From: Mariniflexile maritimum
GTDB taxonomy: Bacteria; Bacteroidota; Bacteroidia; Flavobacteriales; Flavobacteriaceae
Direction of reading: 5' to 3'
DNA: 64,000 nucleotides
NCBI RefSeq assembly: GCF_009746565.1
Contig: NZ_WRPN01000003.1
Span: forward strand, 62,001-126,000
Part shown: piece by piece, positions 25,945 to 34,687 of the stretch
Layout: the number at the start of each line of letters is the position of its first letter
Numbering within the stretch: position 1 is the first letter of the stretch
Translations under genes and position numbers: made by a program
Notes under the pieces: generated by a model
Database searches by the model: none
The model's input: the letters and a program-made list of their open reading frames with translations, nothing else
Told to the model about the DNA's origin: nothing

Positions 25945-26263
25945 ATAAAGTATTTTGAGATGCAACGCTACATAACTACATAGTGCACCTCTTTAGTTAA
26001 GCCGCAAAGGTACTGTTTATTTATTTAGATTGTTGTATGACAATGCGGAAAAGGGAAATGGCGCAACAAAAGGCGACAGAATAATCACCAATGCTACAAG
26101 GCAGAAAAACCCAATAGCGATACCACTTACAAGCTCCCTTCAAAAAATAAGTAGAACTAGGTATTTTTTTTGTGGTTCCTTTTTCTTATCTATGTAGTTG
26201 TTTAACACGTAACCACATACAGTAAAAAATCATCAAAAACAAACCACCTTAACCCATAACAGC
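25945..26263. other. Intergenic region without recognisable gene
   Basis: 319 bases between the divergent helicase and HTH genes. I see no ORF above 20 codons with plausible content, no tRNA and no clear hairpin. Promoters for both genes should lie here, but no convincing TAnnTTTG match was found. Confidence 0.5.
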
Positions 26264-26479
26264 ATGCCCAAACCCTTAAACCCAACAGCCTTTAAAAACG
26301 AGCAGTGGATGACATCGGATGAAGCCCGCCTTTATTTTAAAGTAAGCCGTAGCACCCTGTACCGTTGGTGCATAAAAAACCAACTGCCCTATACCAAACT
26401 TGGGGGCGTTTTGTATTTTCCTAAAATATTTATCGAGCAGTTTATGACCCATAAATTACAAAACAAGCGTTTTTTATAA
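26264..26479 (+). CDS. Excisionase/MerR-like helix-turn-helix protein
   Basis: A 71-residue protein with an HTH_17 core: WMTSDEARLYFKVSRSTLYRWCIKNQLPYTKLGGVLYFPK. Such proteins act as excisionases or small regulators in Bacteroidota mobile elements. No integrase is adjacent, but it borders a repeat-rich accessory region, so it may be left over from or linked to a mobile element. Confidence 0.75.
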   Translation: MPKPLNPTAFKNEQWMTSDEARLYFKVSRSTLYRWCIKNQLPYTKLGGVLYFPKIFIEQFMTHKLQNKRFL

Positions 26480-26536
26480 GCTACATTGCAAAGGCAGCAC
26501 TACTTAACAGCTTTATATTTAATATATAAAATAAAA

Positions 26537-26578
26537 CAGATTGTTTCCCCATGTTTGTGAAAGCGGAGAAACAATCTG
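26537..26578 (-). terminator. Hairpin terminator after the DUF6266 gene
   Basis: CAGATTGTTTC (26537-26547) and GAAACAATCTG (26568-26578) form an 11-bp stem. In the minus direction it follows the DUF6266 stop codon and is followed by TTTTAT. Confidence 0.65.
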
Positions 26579-26594
26579 CAAAAAAGTACAGGGC

Positions 26595-27239
26595 CTAAGT
26601 AAGCGTTACAGCACCTAAGTAGGTACTGGTGGCTGCTTGTTTATGGTCTGCAGTTACAAAAGTAGCCCAAAGCTGTATTTCTTGCCCTGCCCAATACGCG
26701 GGCAATGGCAATTGTACCGTTGTTAAATTGCGCGTTCCGGCTGGATTTGCTGTTTCAAACAAGCCCAACGCTTCGCAATAACCCACAACCACAAGTTCAT
26801 CAGTGGTGGCAGCGTTGCCCTGTCCACTATTATCATCCCAACTTATGGTTACTTCCTGGTTGGTGTCTAGCGTTACCCCACCGTTTGATATACCGCGAAG
26901 GTCGCCTTTACCTATTAACACCTTAGGGTAATCAATAACGTAACCACCAAGGCCATCGGGCAAAAGGGCATTTTTAATGTGATAGCCCGTTGCCAAATTA
27001 AAACTGCTCTTGTCGCCCTGTGGCTTGCCAAAATACGCCGAAAGCAAGTTTTTAATAGGTGTTAAAAACATAACGGCGGTTTTAAAGCGCTCGCGCTGCT
27101 CTATTTGCAGCTGTGTTGCCGTGTACGTGCCGCGGGTAGGTAAACTGCGCATAACGTCTTTACCTCGCCAACGTGCACCCACTACGTTGCCTACTTTTCC
27201 GGAGAACCCTCCAAGGATGCCTTTACTAAATGTTCCCAT
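26595..27239 (-). CDS. DUF6266-family protein
   Basis: A 214-residue protein starting MGTFSKGILGGFSGKVGNVV, then GARWRGKDVMRSLP. This glycine-rich opening is the DUF6266 signature common in Bacteroidota. The C-terminal part looks beta-rich. No signal peptide. Function is unknown; family members are often found alone or in variable regions, as here beside repeats. Confidence 0.8.
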   Translation of the reverse strand: MGTFSKGILGGFSGKVGNVVGARWRGKDVMRSLPTRGTYTATQLQIEQRERFKTAVMFLTPIKNLLSAYFGKPQGDKSSFNLATGYHIKNALLPDGLGGYVIDYPKVLIGKGDLRGISNGGVTLDTNQEVTISWDDNSGQGNAATTDELVVVGYCEALGLFETANPAGTRNLTTVQLPLPAYWAGQEIQLWATFVTADHKQAATSTYLGAVTLT

Positions 27240-27305
27240 GATTTTTATAAGATTTGGGGTTAATATCCTGTGAAGCTAAAAAGCTTTTTGCTGGTATCAA
27301 AACAC

Positions 27306-27385
27306 TTGACACCTATTGACACACATTGACACCTATTGACACACATTGACACATATTGACACACATTGACACATATTGACACACG
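27306..27385. repeat. 10-bp phased direct repeat, 8 units of TTGACACNNA
   Basis: Eight perfect-length units: TTGACACCTA, TTGACACACA, TTGACACCTA, TTGACACACA, TTGACACATA, TTGACACACA, TTGACACATA, TTGACACACG. The core TTGACAC never changes; the variable bases are at positions 8 and 9, plus a final G. The 10-bp period keeps all cores on one face of the helix. Confidence 0.95.
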
Positions 27386-27405
27386 TACCAAAAAAAGCAG
27401 GGGTT

Positions 27406-27435
27406 TTGTTCGGGTGTTGTTCGGGTGTTGTTCGG
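27406..27435. repeat. 11-bp direct repeat (TTGTTCGGGTG), 2.7 units
   Basis: TTGTTCGGGTG occurs twice in tandem and then TTGTTCGG. It follows the TTGACAC array by 20 bases. Confidence 0.85.
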
Positions 27436-27497
27436 CTCTGGTTTGGGTGCATTTTAGCGCGATGGGGCTTGGGCCGAACAAAGCACAGACTAAGGTA

Positions 27498-28023
27498 GAG
27501 GGGCATTGAGACATCGCATAATGATGTACGGTTTCCACTTCATAAAACAATACAGGACGCTCTGGATGTGATGTTTCCTATCGTCAACATGACTAATAAA
27601 ACGCAGTCATGCCGAAACACGCAGTCATGTCGAAATGAGGCACGATTGAGACATCGCATAACGACAAGCGTTTACACTTCATAAAACAATGCAGTACGCT
27701 CTGGATGTGATGTTTCCTATCGTCAACATGACTAATATCAAACCGTAAAGTCATGCCGAAACGCCTAGTCACGTCGAAATGAGGCACGATTGAGACATCA
27801 CATAACGATAAACGGTTTCCACTTCATACAACAACACAGACGCACTGGATGTGATGTTTCCTATCGTCAACATGACTAACAAACCGCCTAGTCATGCCGA
27901 AACGCGCAGTCATGTCGAAAGAGGCACGATTGAGACATCACATAACGATAAACAGTTTTCAATTCATAAAACAATACAGGACGCTCTTGATGCGATGTTT
28001 CCTATCGTCAACATGACTAACAA
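27498..28023. repeat. Long palindromic repeat array, four units
   Basis: Each unit runs from GGCACGATTGAGACATCNCATAACG through TTCATANAACAA to GATGTTTCCTATCGTCAACATGACT, then a linker with GTCATGCCGAAAC and GTCATGTCGAA. The ends are inverted to each other (GAGACATCACAT against ATGTGATGTTTC). Units begin near 27509, 27648, 27792 and 27931, a period of about 140. No believable gene is present. Confidence 0.9.
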
Positions 28024-28041
28024 ACAGCTTATTGTTATAAA

Positions 28042-28341
28042 CTAAAATATTTGAGTATTTAAGTTCTCCCAAGTAGGGTTAAAATCGGCAATTAGTTTAT
28101 TCTTCTTTTCGCGTCGCCATCCTTTAAGTTGTTTTTCTCTAGCAATGCCTTCTTTAGGATACTCAAAGGACTCATAATAAACTAAATAAACACAGCCATA
28201 CTTGCCTGCAAAAGACTTTTTAGCATTTTGACTATCAAAATAATGTTGAGACAACCTTCTCTGGATATTATTAGTAAATCCTATATAAAGCGTTGTTCTA
28301 TATAAATTGGCAGTTATGTAAACAAAGTATTTATGTAGCAT
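28042..28341 (-). CDS. GIY-YIG nuclease-domain protein embedded in the repeat array
   Basis: A 99-residue UvrC-N/UrI-type GIY-YIG domain: FVYITANLYRTTLYIGFTNNIQRRLSQH has the GIY...YIG-equivalent tyrosines and the catalytic Arg, followed by YGCVYLVYYESFEYPKEGIAREKQLKGWRREKK with the metal-binding Glu. It lies between the two blocks of the long palindromic array. Small GIY-YIG proteins of this type are common in Bacteroidota and their role is unclear; a link to recombination or spread of the flanking repeat is speculative. Confidence 0.9.
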   Translation of the reverse strand: MLHKYFVYITANLYRTTLYIGFTNNIQRRLSQHYFDSQNAKKSFAGKYGCVYLVYYESFEYPKEGIAREKQLKGWRREKKNKLIADFNPTWENLNTQIF

Positions 28342-28435
28342 AAATAAACGTAAAAAAATTTATTAAAAATATATATTTTTATTAAAACGCACACGATTCA
28401 TTAGTTAAAAAGGCTAAACGTTAATAATACATAAC

Positions 28436-28858
28436 CACGCAGTCATGCCAAAAGAGGCACGATTGAGACATCGCATAACGATAAACGGTTTCCATTTCAT
28501 ACAGCAATACAGGACGCTCTGGATGCGATGTTTCCTATCGTCAACATGACTAATATCAAACCGTATAGTCGTGTCGAAACGCCTAGTCATGCCGAAACGT
28601 GCAGTCATGTCGAATGAGGCACGATTAAGACATCACATAACGTCGAGCGTTCTAACAAAAAAAATAACTTGAACGCTCTTGATGTGATGTTTCCTATCGT
28701 CAACATGACTAATATCAAACCGTAAAGTCATGCCGAAACGCGTAGTCATGTCGAATGAGGCACGATTGAGACATCACATAACGATAAACGGTTTCCACTT
28801 CATACAACAACACAAACGCTCTGGATGTGATGTTTCCTATCGTCAACATGACTAACAA
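28436..28858. repeat. Long palindromic repeat array, three units
   Basis: Units of the same family as 27498-28023 begin near 28464, 28627 and 28767 and end with the same CCTATCGTCAACATGACTAA. One unit (28627) has a diverged middle (GTCGAGCGTTCTAAC). The block ends directly at the stop codon of the mscS-like gene. Confidence 0.9.
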
Positions 28859-28863
28859 AACGT

Positions 28864-29772
28864 TTAGCCCGGGCTGTTACCTGAAAGCAGCTTAACCGGA
28901 ATGGCATCTTGGGTGCCATATATTTTAAGTTCCTTAATATCGGCAGGCAGATTGTAGCCTCCTTTTTCCAAAGCCTGTTTTACCTCGCGTATTACTTGGC
29001 CTCGCAATACTAACGATGCATGCCTGTAATCAACAGTGTCCACCCAAAAAAACACTTTTAGGTTTACGGTGCTGGTGGCAAGCTCATCTTCAATAACAAA
29101 GTTTTCATGGGCCTCATCGTGCACTATCTCTTTATTGCCATCCAAAATACCTTGAATTACCTTTTTTGCGGCTTCAATATCATCCTCGTACCCTATGCCC
29201 ACCAAAAAATCGACACGGTAAAACCCATCGGCCGTATAATTGGCTACGGGTTTGGTAAGCACATCGCTATTGGGAATAAAAATATCCCTTCCATCAAACG
29301 TTTTTATATGTGAGTAGCGAAAGCTTAAAGCTTTTACTTTTCCGAAAATAGCATCAATTTTGATGGTATCGTTAATATTAAAGGGCCTATTAAAAGCTAA
29401 AATAATACCTGCCAAAAAATTCTTCCCAATATCTTGAAAGGCAAACCCCAAAATAATGGCACCACCGCCAACAGCGGTTAACAGGCCGGTAGCAATACCA
29501 TTTAACCCTGCCACCTGCAACGCCACCATTATGGCAATAATAACCAGAATTATTTTTATGGCCTGTGCCAAAAACCGCGCCATTAAAGGGTCGGTTGCCT
29601 GTTTTTGGATACGCCGTTTGTAAATATTGGTAAGCAATTGCGCCATTAAAACACCTGCAAGCACCACCAAAATACCTAAAGCAATGCGTGGCAGCACCAT
29701 AAGAAACTGTTCGTAATAAGTCTCTAGCGAACGAACAATGGTTTGTTGGGGAGATTGGACACGTAAGATCAT
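28864..29772 (-). CDS. Small-conductance mechanosensitive channel (MscS family)
   Basis: A 302-residue protein with three N-terminal transmembrane segments (IALGILVVLAGVLMAQLL; IKIILVIIAIMVALQVAG; the pore helix LLTAVGGGAIILGFAFQDIGKNFLAG) and the MscS beta-domain (FNINDTIKI, GKVKALSFRYSHIKTFDGRDIFIPNS). It releases solutes on hypo-osmotic shock, which suits a marine bacterium. The start at 29772 gives a short N-terminal helix; its stop codon abuts the repeat array. Confidence 0.92.
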   Translation of the reverse strand: MILRVQSPQQTIVRSLETYYEQFLMVLPRIALGILVVLAGVLMAQLLTNIYKRRIQKQATDPLMARFLAQAIKIILVIIAIMVALQVAGLNGIATGLLTAVGGGAIILGFAFQDIGKNFLAGIILAFNRPFNINDTIKIDAIFGKVKALSFRYSHIKTFDGRDIFIPNSDVLTKPVANYTADGFYRVDFLVGIGYEDDIEAAKKVIQGILDGNKEIVHDEAHENFVIEDELATSTVNLKVFFWVDTVDYRHASLVLRGQVIREVKQALEKGGYNLPADIKELKIYGTQDAIPVKLLSGNSPG

Positions 29773-29806
29773 AATTGCTATTTTACTCTAAAGATACTAA
29801 TAAATA

Positions 29807-30496
29807 TTAAAAAAACTCGCGATACTGCATCACCCTAAAATCGAAGGTATTGAATGTGGGGTCTTTTGCCTTTAAGTGCTGGTACAAGGGCAGTTTGCTA
29901 ATGGAAATATTGGCAGCACCCGAAACGGAGGTTAGTGAAACGGTTTTAATGATGCGGTGCGATACGGCAGATGGCTTTGCTTTGCTCGCCATAACGGGCA
30001 ATATTAATTCGTGTATTCGTGGCACGGTGCTAGAAACAAGGTTCAATTTTAAACCCTGATCCTTAATATGCTTTCTAAAAAAATATTCGGGGCCGTTTTT
30101 ACTGTTTCCGCCCGTAAACAATAAGGTATCGATATTGGGATAGGCCTTTAGGTAGCCTATTAGGTTGCGCAAGGTTACGTTTTGCATGCCCAAATCGGAG
30201 GCATCTATTTTGGCGCGCTCGCAACGTTCAACCATATCGCATACCCCTATTTTATGGGAAATTAAAAAGTGTTTGCGCTCATCGACCGCTGCTTCTGAAT
30301 TATCGTAACGCCAATTCAACCGGTAAATGGCATCAATATACAACCATAACGAGTTATAATAACTTCCGTAGCAAAAATCGACATCCCTTTCCAAAAGAGT
30401 TCCTGTTGAAAACCGCGGCGGCGGCAAGGTGCCAACAATCAGTTTGGTGGTATCGGGTTGTATAAAAGGCGCGTATGGATGATGATGTATAAACAT
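29807..30496 (-). CDS. UDG-superfamily-like protein
   Basis: A 229-residue protein. LIVGTLPPPRF near the N-terminus, then VDFCYGSYYNSLW, then LFTGGNSKNGPEYFFRK resemble the glycosylase pattern in which G-x-x-P, a YG-x-x-N-x-x-W motif and a later Asn-bearing loop form the base pocket. That suggests a DNA glycosylase-like enzyme acting on a damaged or deaminated base. I do not see the exact motifs of UDG families 1-5. It is separated from mscS by 34 bases, same strand. Confidence 0.6.
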   Translation of the reverse strand: MFIHHHPYAPFIQPDTTKLIVGTLPPPRFSTGTLLERDVDFCYGSYYNSLWLYIDAIYRLNWRYDNSEAAVDERKHFLISHKIGVCDMVERCERAKIDASDLGMQNVTLRNLIGYLKAYPNIDTLLFTGGNSKNGPEYFFRKHIKDQGLKLNLVSSTVPRIHELILPVMASKAKPSAVSHRIIKTVSLTSVSGAANISISKLPLYQHLKAKDPTFNTFDFRVMQYREFF

Positions 30497-30696
30497 ATTT
30501 TATTCTGTGAACACAGGGCTTATGGCATTAATAGCAAATTTAAAAAAACAGTTTTTTTTACCGTAATCCTTAAGGTACGGATGAAAGATAAAAAACACCA
30601 ACTTTAAAAGTTGAATATTTGCTTTCAACGCTCGTTTTTTGTAATTTGACCTTTTTAAAACCTTCCTTCTTTTGAAGGACTAAACAATGTAACATT

Positions 30697-30831
30697 ATGG
30701 GAAAAGGAGATAAAAAAACAAAGCGCGGAAAAATCAATCAAGGTTCGTATGGTGTAAGACGCCCACGCATTAAAAAAAAACCGAGCGTTGAAACCAAGAT
30801 AAGCATCGATAAAAAAGCGCTGGCAAAATAA
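30697..30831 (+). CDS. 30S ribosomal protein bTHX
   Basis: A 44-residue basic protein: MGKGDKKTKRGKINQGSYGV, then RRPRIKKKPSVETKI. This matches the THX/PSRP-type ribosomal protein that stabilises the 30S head in Thermus and is present in Bacteroidota. It is often missed because of its length. Possible promoter elements are TTTG at 30618-30621 and GTAATTTG at 30641-30648. Confidence 0.93.
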   Translation: MGKGDKKTKRGKINQGSYGVRRPRIKKKPSVETKISIDKKALAK

Positions 30832-30844
30832 CACCTAAAAATGC

Positions 30845-31603
30845 TTACCGTATAAAAACCAGTTCAGTTTCGGTTGACATGGGTTCGCTGTAATGGTATC
30901 CTTGGTAGTCAAATCCTTTTAAATGGTCAATGGTTTCTGCGTTGGTATCAACAACATACCGCGCCATCAAGCCCCGGGCTTCTTTAGCAAAAAACGAAAT
31001 CATTTTATATTCGCCATTTTTAAATTCCTTAAAATGTGCGGTAATTACGGGTGCTTTTAAGGCTTTGGCATCAATGACTTTAAAATATTCGTTACTGGCA
31101 AGGTTTAAAAACAGCTCGCCATTGGCCAACTCGTCATTAAGGCTCTTGGTAATGGTTTTTTGCCAGAACGCATACAGGTTTTTGTGCTTACCTACGGGAA
31201 ACTTGGTGCCCATTTCCAAACGGTAGGGCTGAATTAAATCGAAGGGTTTTAGCACCCCATACAACCCCGACAGAATACGCACCGTATTTTGAACGGTCTC
31301 AAGCGTTTTTTTAGGCAAGGTGTAAGCATCGAAACCACGGTACACATCGCCATTAAAAGCATACAGGGCTGGTCGTGCGTTTTGGGGCGTAAAGGGCAAT
31401 TCCCAAGTTTGGTTCCGCTCATAATTCAACTGACCCAAAGCATCGGAAATACCCATTAATTTTGATAGGCTTTTCGCCGATTTCTTCTTTAAGAGTTTAT
31501 TGATGCGCTCCGATTGTTCCAAGAAAATGGCTTCGGAATGTTTATCGGTGGGCAATTCGCTTTCAAAATCGAGTGACTTTGCTGGAGATATGACTAGTTT
31601 CAT
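30845..31603 (-). CDS. yaaA: Peroxide stress protein YaaA
   Basis: A 252-residue DUF328 protein. Markers are MKLVISPAKSLDFE, ALYAFNGDVYRGFDA, RILSGLYGVLKPFDLIQPYRLEMG, FLNLASNEYFKVID, PVITAHFKEFKNGEYKMISFFAKEARGLMARYV and GYHYS. YaaA limits free iron and DNA damage under peroxide stress in E. coli. Start at 31603 is chosen because MKLVISPAKSL is the family N-terminus; the ORF extends 21 codons further without homology. Confidence 0.93.
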   Translation of the reverse strand: MKLVISPAKSLDFESELPTDKHSEAIFLEQSERINKLLKKKSAKSLSKLMGISDALGQLNYERNQTWELPFTPQNARPALYAFNGDVYRGFDAYTLPKKTLETVQNTVRILSGLYGVLKPFDLIQPYRLEMGTKFPVGKHKNLYAFWQKTITKSLNDELANGELFLNLASNEYFKVIDAKALKAPVITAHFKEFKNGEYKMISFFAKEARGLMARYVVDTNAETIDHLKGFDYQGYHYSEPMSTETELVFIR

Positions 31604-31766
31604 ACTGTATCGTTTTGGGTTGTTTCCTAAAAATAGGTAAAAAATTGGGTAATTAACACGTACCAAAGTTACAACTCCTAAATGACTTTTAAAAATGGTT
31701 GCACTTGGGAAAATACCCTATTTGTAATTGTTTGAACGCACTGCTTGAAAGTTTTTAACCAGGTAT

Positions 31767-32465
31767 TCAAATAAACCTTGCCCCAAAAAGTGCCGTAAAA
31801 TGATTGAGCAGTTTTTCTTTTACCTCTTCTATTGAAACGGATGCCTCCCCCAACTCTACATTTAACGACGTAACGGCTTTACCACGGATGCCGCAGGGTA
31901 TAATATGGTCAAAATAGCCCAGGTTGGCATTAACGTTAAGCGCAAAACCGTGCATGGTTACCCAGCGACTGGCCCGTACGCCCATGGCGCATATTTTTCG
32001 GGCAAAGGGCGTGCCTACATCCAACCATACACCTGTTTCACCGGGGCTTCGTTCGGCTTTTAGGCCATATTCCGCAAGTGTAAGAATGATGGTTTCTTCT
32101 AAAAACCGCAGATACTTATGGATGTCGGTAAAAAAGTTTTCCAAATCTAAAATAGGATAGCCAACAAGCTGCCCCGGCCCATGATAGGTTATATCGCCAC
32201 CCCGGTTAATTTTATAAAAGGCAGCGCCCTTTTCGGCAAGCTGTGGTTCACTTAACAGTAAATTCGACATATCGCCGCTTTTGCCCAAGGTATAAACGTG
32301 CGGATGTTCCACAAAAAGAAAATAGTTATTGGTTTTTAAATGGGTGGCCTCTTTTCTGTTCTTGATCTTGGCATCAACAATTGTTTTAAAAAGCTGCTCT
32401 TGGTAGTCCCAAGTCGCTTTATAATCCTTTAGCCCTAAATCCTGAAGTTCAATTTGCTTGTTCAT
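31767..32465 (-). CDS. lipB: Octanoyl-[acyl-carrier-protein]-protein octanoyltransferase
   Basis: Transfers octanoate from ACP to lipoyl domains. A 232-residue protein from ATG 32465. Motifs are FVEHPHVYTLGKSGD, INRGGDITYHGPGQLVGYPILDL, GETGVWLD, KICAMGVRASRWVTMHGFALNVN and the catalytic IPCGIRGKAVTSL with Cys acyl-enzyme and Lys. An upstream ORF extension to 32573 is not family sequence. Lipoyl synthase is not in the window. Confidence 0.93.
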   Translation of the reverse strand: MNKQIELQDLGLKDYKATWDYQEQLFKTIVDAKIKNRKEATHLKTNNYFLFVEHPHVYTLGKSGDMSNLLLSEPQLAEKGAAFYKINRGGDITYHGPGQLVGYPILDLENFFTDIHKYLRFLEETIILTLAEYGLKAERSPGETGVWLDVGTPFARKICAMGVRASRWVTMHGFALNVNANLGYFDHIIPCGIRGKAVTSLNVELGEASVSIEEVKEKLLNHFTALFGARFI

Positions 32466-32593
32466 AGGTTGCAAAATTACATTTTTTCTGGCGTATGGGC
32501 GCATGAGCTTCAAAGTAAAAAAAGGAAGGAAGACGGAATACCATAAACCAGAACCCGCAACAGCATACTGCAACTGAATGCTGCAATTAAAAT

Positions 32594-32752
32594 CTACCTT
32601 TTAGGATTGTTCAAAATTACCAAGGCAGCAATAACACCGGGCACCCAACCACAAAGCCACAACAAAAACACAATGATGATTGAACCACAACCTTTATCGA
32701 TAACGGCTAAGGGTGGACAAATAATAGACAGCAACACTCTCCAGAAACTCAT
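32594..32752 (-). CDS. YqaE/Pmp3-family membrane protein
   Basis: A 52-residue protein with two hydrophobic helices (WRVLLSIICPPLAVIDK; SIIIVFLLWLCGWVPGVIAA) and the family ending ALVILNNPKR. The conserved pattern of a Pro-Pro in helix 1, then WxxGWxPGxxHA-like sequence, fits Pmp3/YqaE. These small proteins are linked to membrane potential and salt stress. Divergent from lysS. Confidence 0.9.
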   Translation of the reverse strand: MSFWRVLLSIICPPLAVIDKGCGSIIIVFLLWLCGWVPGVIAALVILNNPKR

Positions 32753-32890
32753 GGTAATTGACGATTTAAGATGTTAGATTAACGATGTTTCATTTAAGAC
32801 GCTAAAATACGTTTTTTGTTACAACCTACCCTTCTTATAAAACCCAGAAAATCGTAAATCAAAAATGCGTGAATCGTAAATTCAAATGTT

Positions 32891-32898
32891 TATCTTTG
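32891..32898 (+). promoter_or_regulatory. TAnnTTTG box upstream of lysS
   Basis: TATCTTTG lies 31 bases before the lysS ATG. No clear TTTG element is found at the -33 position. Confidence 0.5.
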
Positions 32899-32929
32899 TG
32901 CCTTTAAAAATACACCAGAAATTTAGAAT

Positions 32930-34624
32930 ATGTCGCAATTATCAGAGCAAGAGCTTGTACGAAGAGAGAAATTAGCAAAATTACGCGCATTGGGCATTAA
33001 CCCCTATCCTGCGGAGCTATACCCTGTTACACACACATCCAAACAAATTAAAGAGCAATTTGAAGCCGAAAAAAAGGTAGTCGTTGCAGGCCGGTTGATG
33101 ATGATTAAGGTGCAGGGAAAAGCCAGTTTTGCCGATTTGCAAGATGCCGATGGAAAAATACAAGTGTATTTTAACCGTGATGAAATTTGCCCGGGTGAAG
33201 ACAAGGATAAATACAACGAGGTTTTTAAAAAACTGTTGGATTTTGGTGATTTTGTGGGTATTGAAGGCGAACTGTTTACCACACAAGTTGGCGAAAAAAG
33301 TGTGCGCGTAAAAGATTTTACCCTATTAAGCAAAGCCCTAAAACCGTTGCCATTGCCCAAGGAAAAAGATGGCGTGGTATATGACGCCTTTACCGACCCC
33401 GAACAACGTTACAGACAACGCTATGCCGATTTGGTTGTAAACCCCCAGGTTAAAAACGTGTTTGTAAAACGCACCAAATTGTTCAATGCCATGCGCCAGT
33501 TTTTTAACGATGCGGGGTATTTTGAGGTAGAAACCCCCGTATTGCAACCCATTCCCGGGGGCGCCGCGGCACGTCCGTTTACAACCCACCACAACGCATT
33601 GGATATTCCGTTATACATGCGAATTGCCAATGAACTGTACTTAAAACGCCTAATAGTTGGCGGCTTTGACGGCGTTTACGAATTCTCAAAAAACTTTAGA
33701 AACGAGGGCATGGACAGAACCCATAACCCCGAGTTTACCGCCATGGAAATTTATGTAGCCTACAAAGACTACAATTGGATGATGGCTTTTTGCGAACGTT
33801 TGCTAGAACACTGTGCCATGGCTGTAAATGGCACCACCAAAGCAACTTTTGGTAAACACGACATCGACTTTAAAGCACCCTATGCCCGAGTAACCATGGC
33901 CGATGCCATAAAACAATTTACGGGTTTTGATATTACAGGAAAAACCGAAGAAGAAATTAGAACCGCTGCCAAAAACATGGGCATTGAAGTTGACGATACG
34001 ATGGGCAAAGGCAAATTGATAGACGAGATTTTTGGCGAAAAATGCGAGGGCAACTACATACAGCCCACCTTTATTATAGACTATCCTAAAGAAATGAGCC
34101 CGCTGTGTAAAGAGCACCGAACAAACCCTGAATTAACCGAGCGTTTTGAGCTGATGGTTTGCGGCAAGGAAATTGCCAACGCCTATTCTGAATTAAACGA
34201 CCCCATTGACCAACGCGAGCGCTTTGAACACCAATTGGAACTGGCCAAAAAAGGCGATGATGAAGCCACCGGCACCATAGATTACGACTTTTTGCGCGCC
34301 CTGGAATACGGCATGCCGCCAACATCGGGCATGGGCATAGGCATGGATAGGTTGATCATGTTTTTAACCAACAACCAATCCATACAGGAAGTATTGTTCT
34401 TTCCGCAAATGCGACCAGAAAAAAAGGCCATAGAGCTAAGCGATGCCGAAAAAGCCATCTTTGAGATACTTAAAGCAAAAAAAAGCATTTCCCTAAACGA
34501 TTTAAAATCGCTATCGGGCTTGAGCAACAAAGCTTGGGACAAGGGCATCAAAGGCCTTACAAAACACAAATTGGCAAACGTTACAAAAACAGATGACGAT
34601 TTGATTGTGGAATTAATTTCGTAA
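32930..34624 (+). CDS. lysS: Lysyl-tRNA synthetase, class II
   Basis: Charges tRNA-Lys. 564 residues: N-terminal OB-fold anticodon domain (VVAGRLMMIKVQGKASFADL) and class II core with motif 1 (YFEVETPVLQPIPGGAAARPF), motif 2 (FSKNFRNEGMDRTHNPEFTAMEIY) and motif 3 (GMGIGMDRLIMFLTN). It is about 60 residues longer than E. coli LysS. The extra C-terminal part (SDAEKAIFEILKAKKSISLN, LSNKAWDKGIKGLTKHKL) looks like a small winged-helix domain, known to me as a feature of some Bacteroidota LysRS. Confidence 0.95.
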   Translation: MSQLSEQELVRREKLAKLRALGINPYPAELYPVTHTSKQIKEQFEAEKKVVVAGRLMMIKVQGKASFADLQDADGKIQVYFNRDEICPGEDKDKYNEVFKKLLDFGDFVGIEGELFTTQVGEKSVRVKDFTLLSKALKPLPLPKEKDGVVYDAFTDPEQRYRQRYADLVVNPQVKNVFVKRTKLFNAMRQFFNDAGYFEVETPVLQPIPGGAAARPFTTHHNALDIPLYMRIANELYLKRLIVGGFDGVYEFSKNFRNEGMDRTHNPEFTAMEIYVAYKDYNWMMAFCERLLEHCAMAVNGTTKATFGKHDIDFKAPYARVTMADAIKQFTGFDITGKTEEEIRTAAKNMGIEVDDTMGKGKLIDEIFGEKCEGNYIQPTFIIDYPKEMSPLCKEHRTNPELTERFELMVCGKEIANAYSELNDPIDQRERFEHQLELAKKGDDEATGTIDYDFLRALEYGMPPTSGMGIGMDRLIMFLTNNQSIQEVLFFPQMRPEKKAIELSDAEKAIFEILKAKKSISLNDLKSLSGLSNKAWDKGIKGLTKHKLANVTKTDDDLIVELIS

Positions 34625-34687
34625 CTTATACCACCAACCACTTAAATACATTCATAACCATAATACAAAAAAAATGGCCACAGATTC

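Noticed and set aside
27306-27385. TTGACA units as sigma-70 -35 boxes
   Set aside because: Bacteroidota promoters use TTTG/TAnnTTTG, and the regular 10-bp period with eight copies is not a promoter layout.
27260-27550. ORF of 96 codons on the minus strand across the 10-bp repeat
   Set aside because: Most of its sequence is the TTGACAC and GTTCGGGTG repeats read through; composition (many Cys, Val) and position do not support a protein.
27498-28858. CRISPR array
   Set aside because: Units are about 140 bp with decayed, non-unique linkers and inverted ends, and no cas gene is present.
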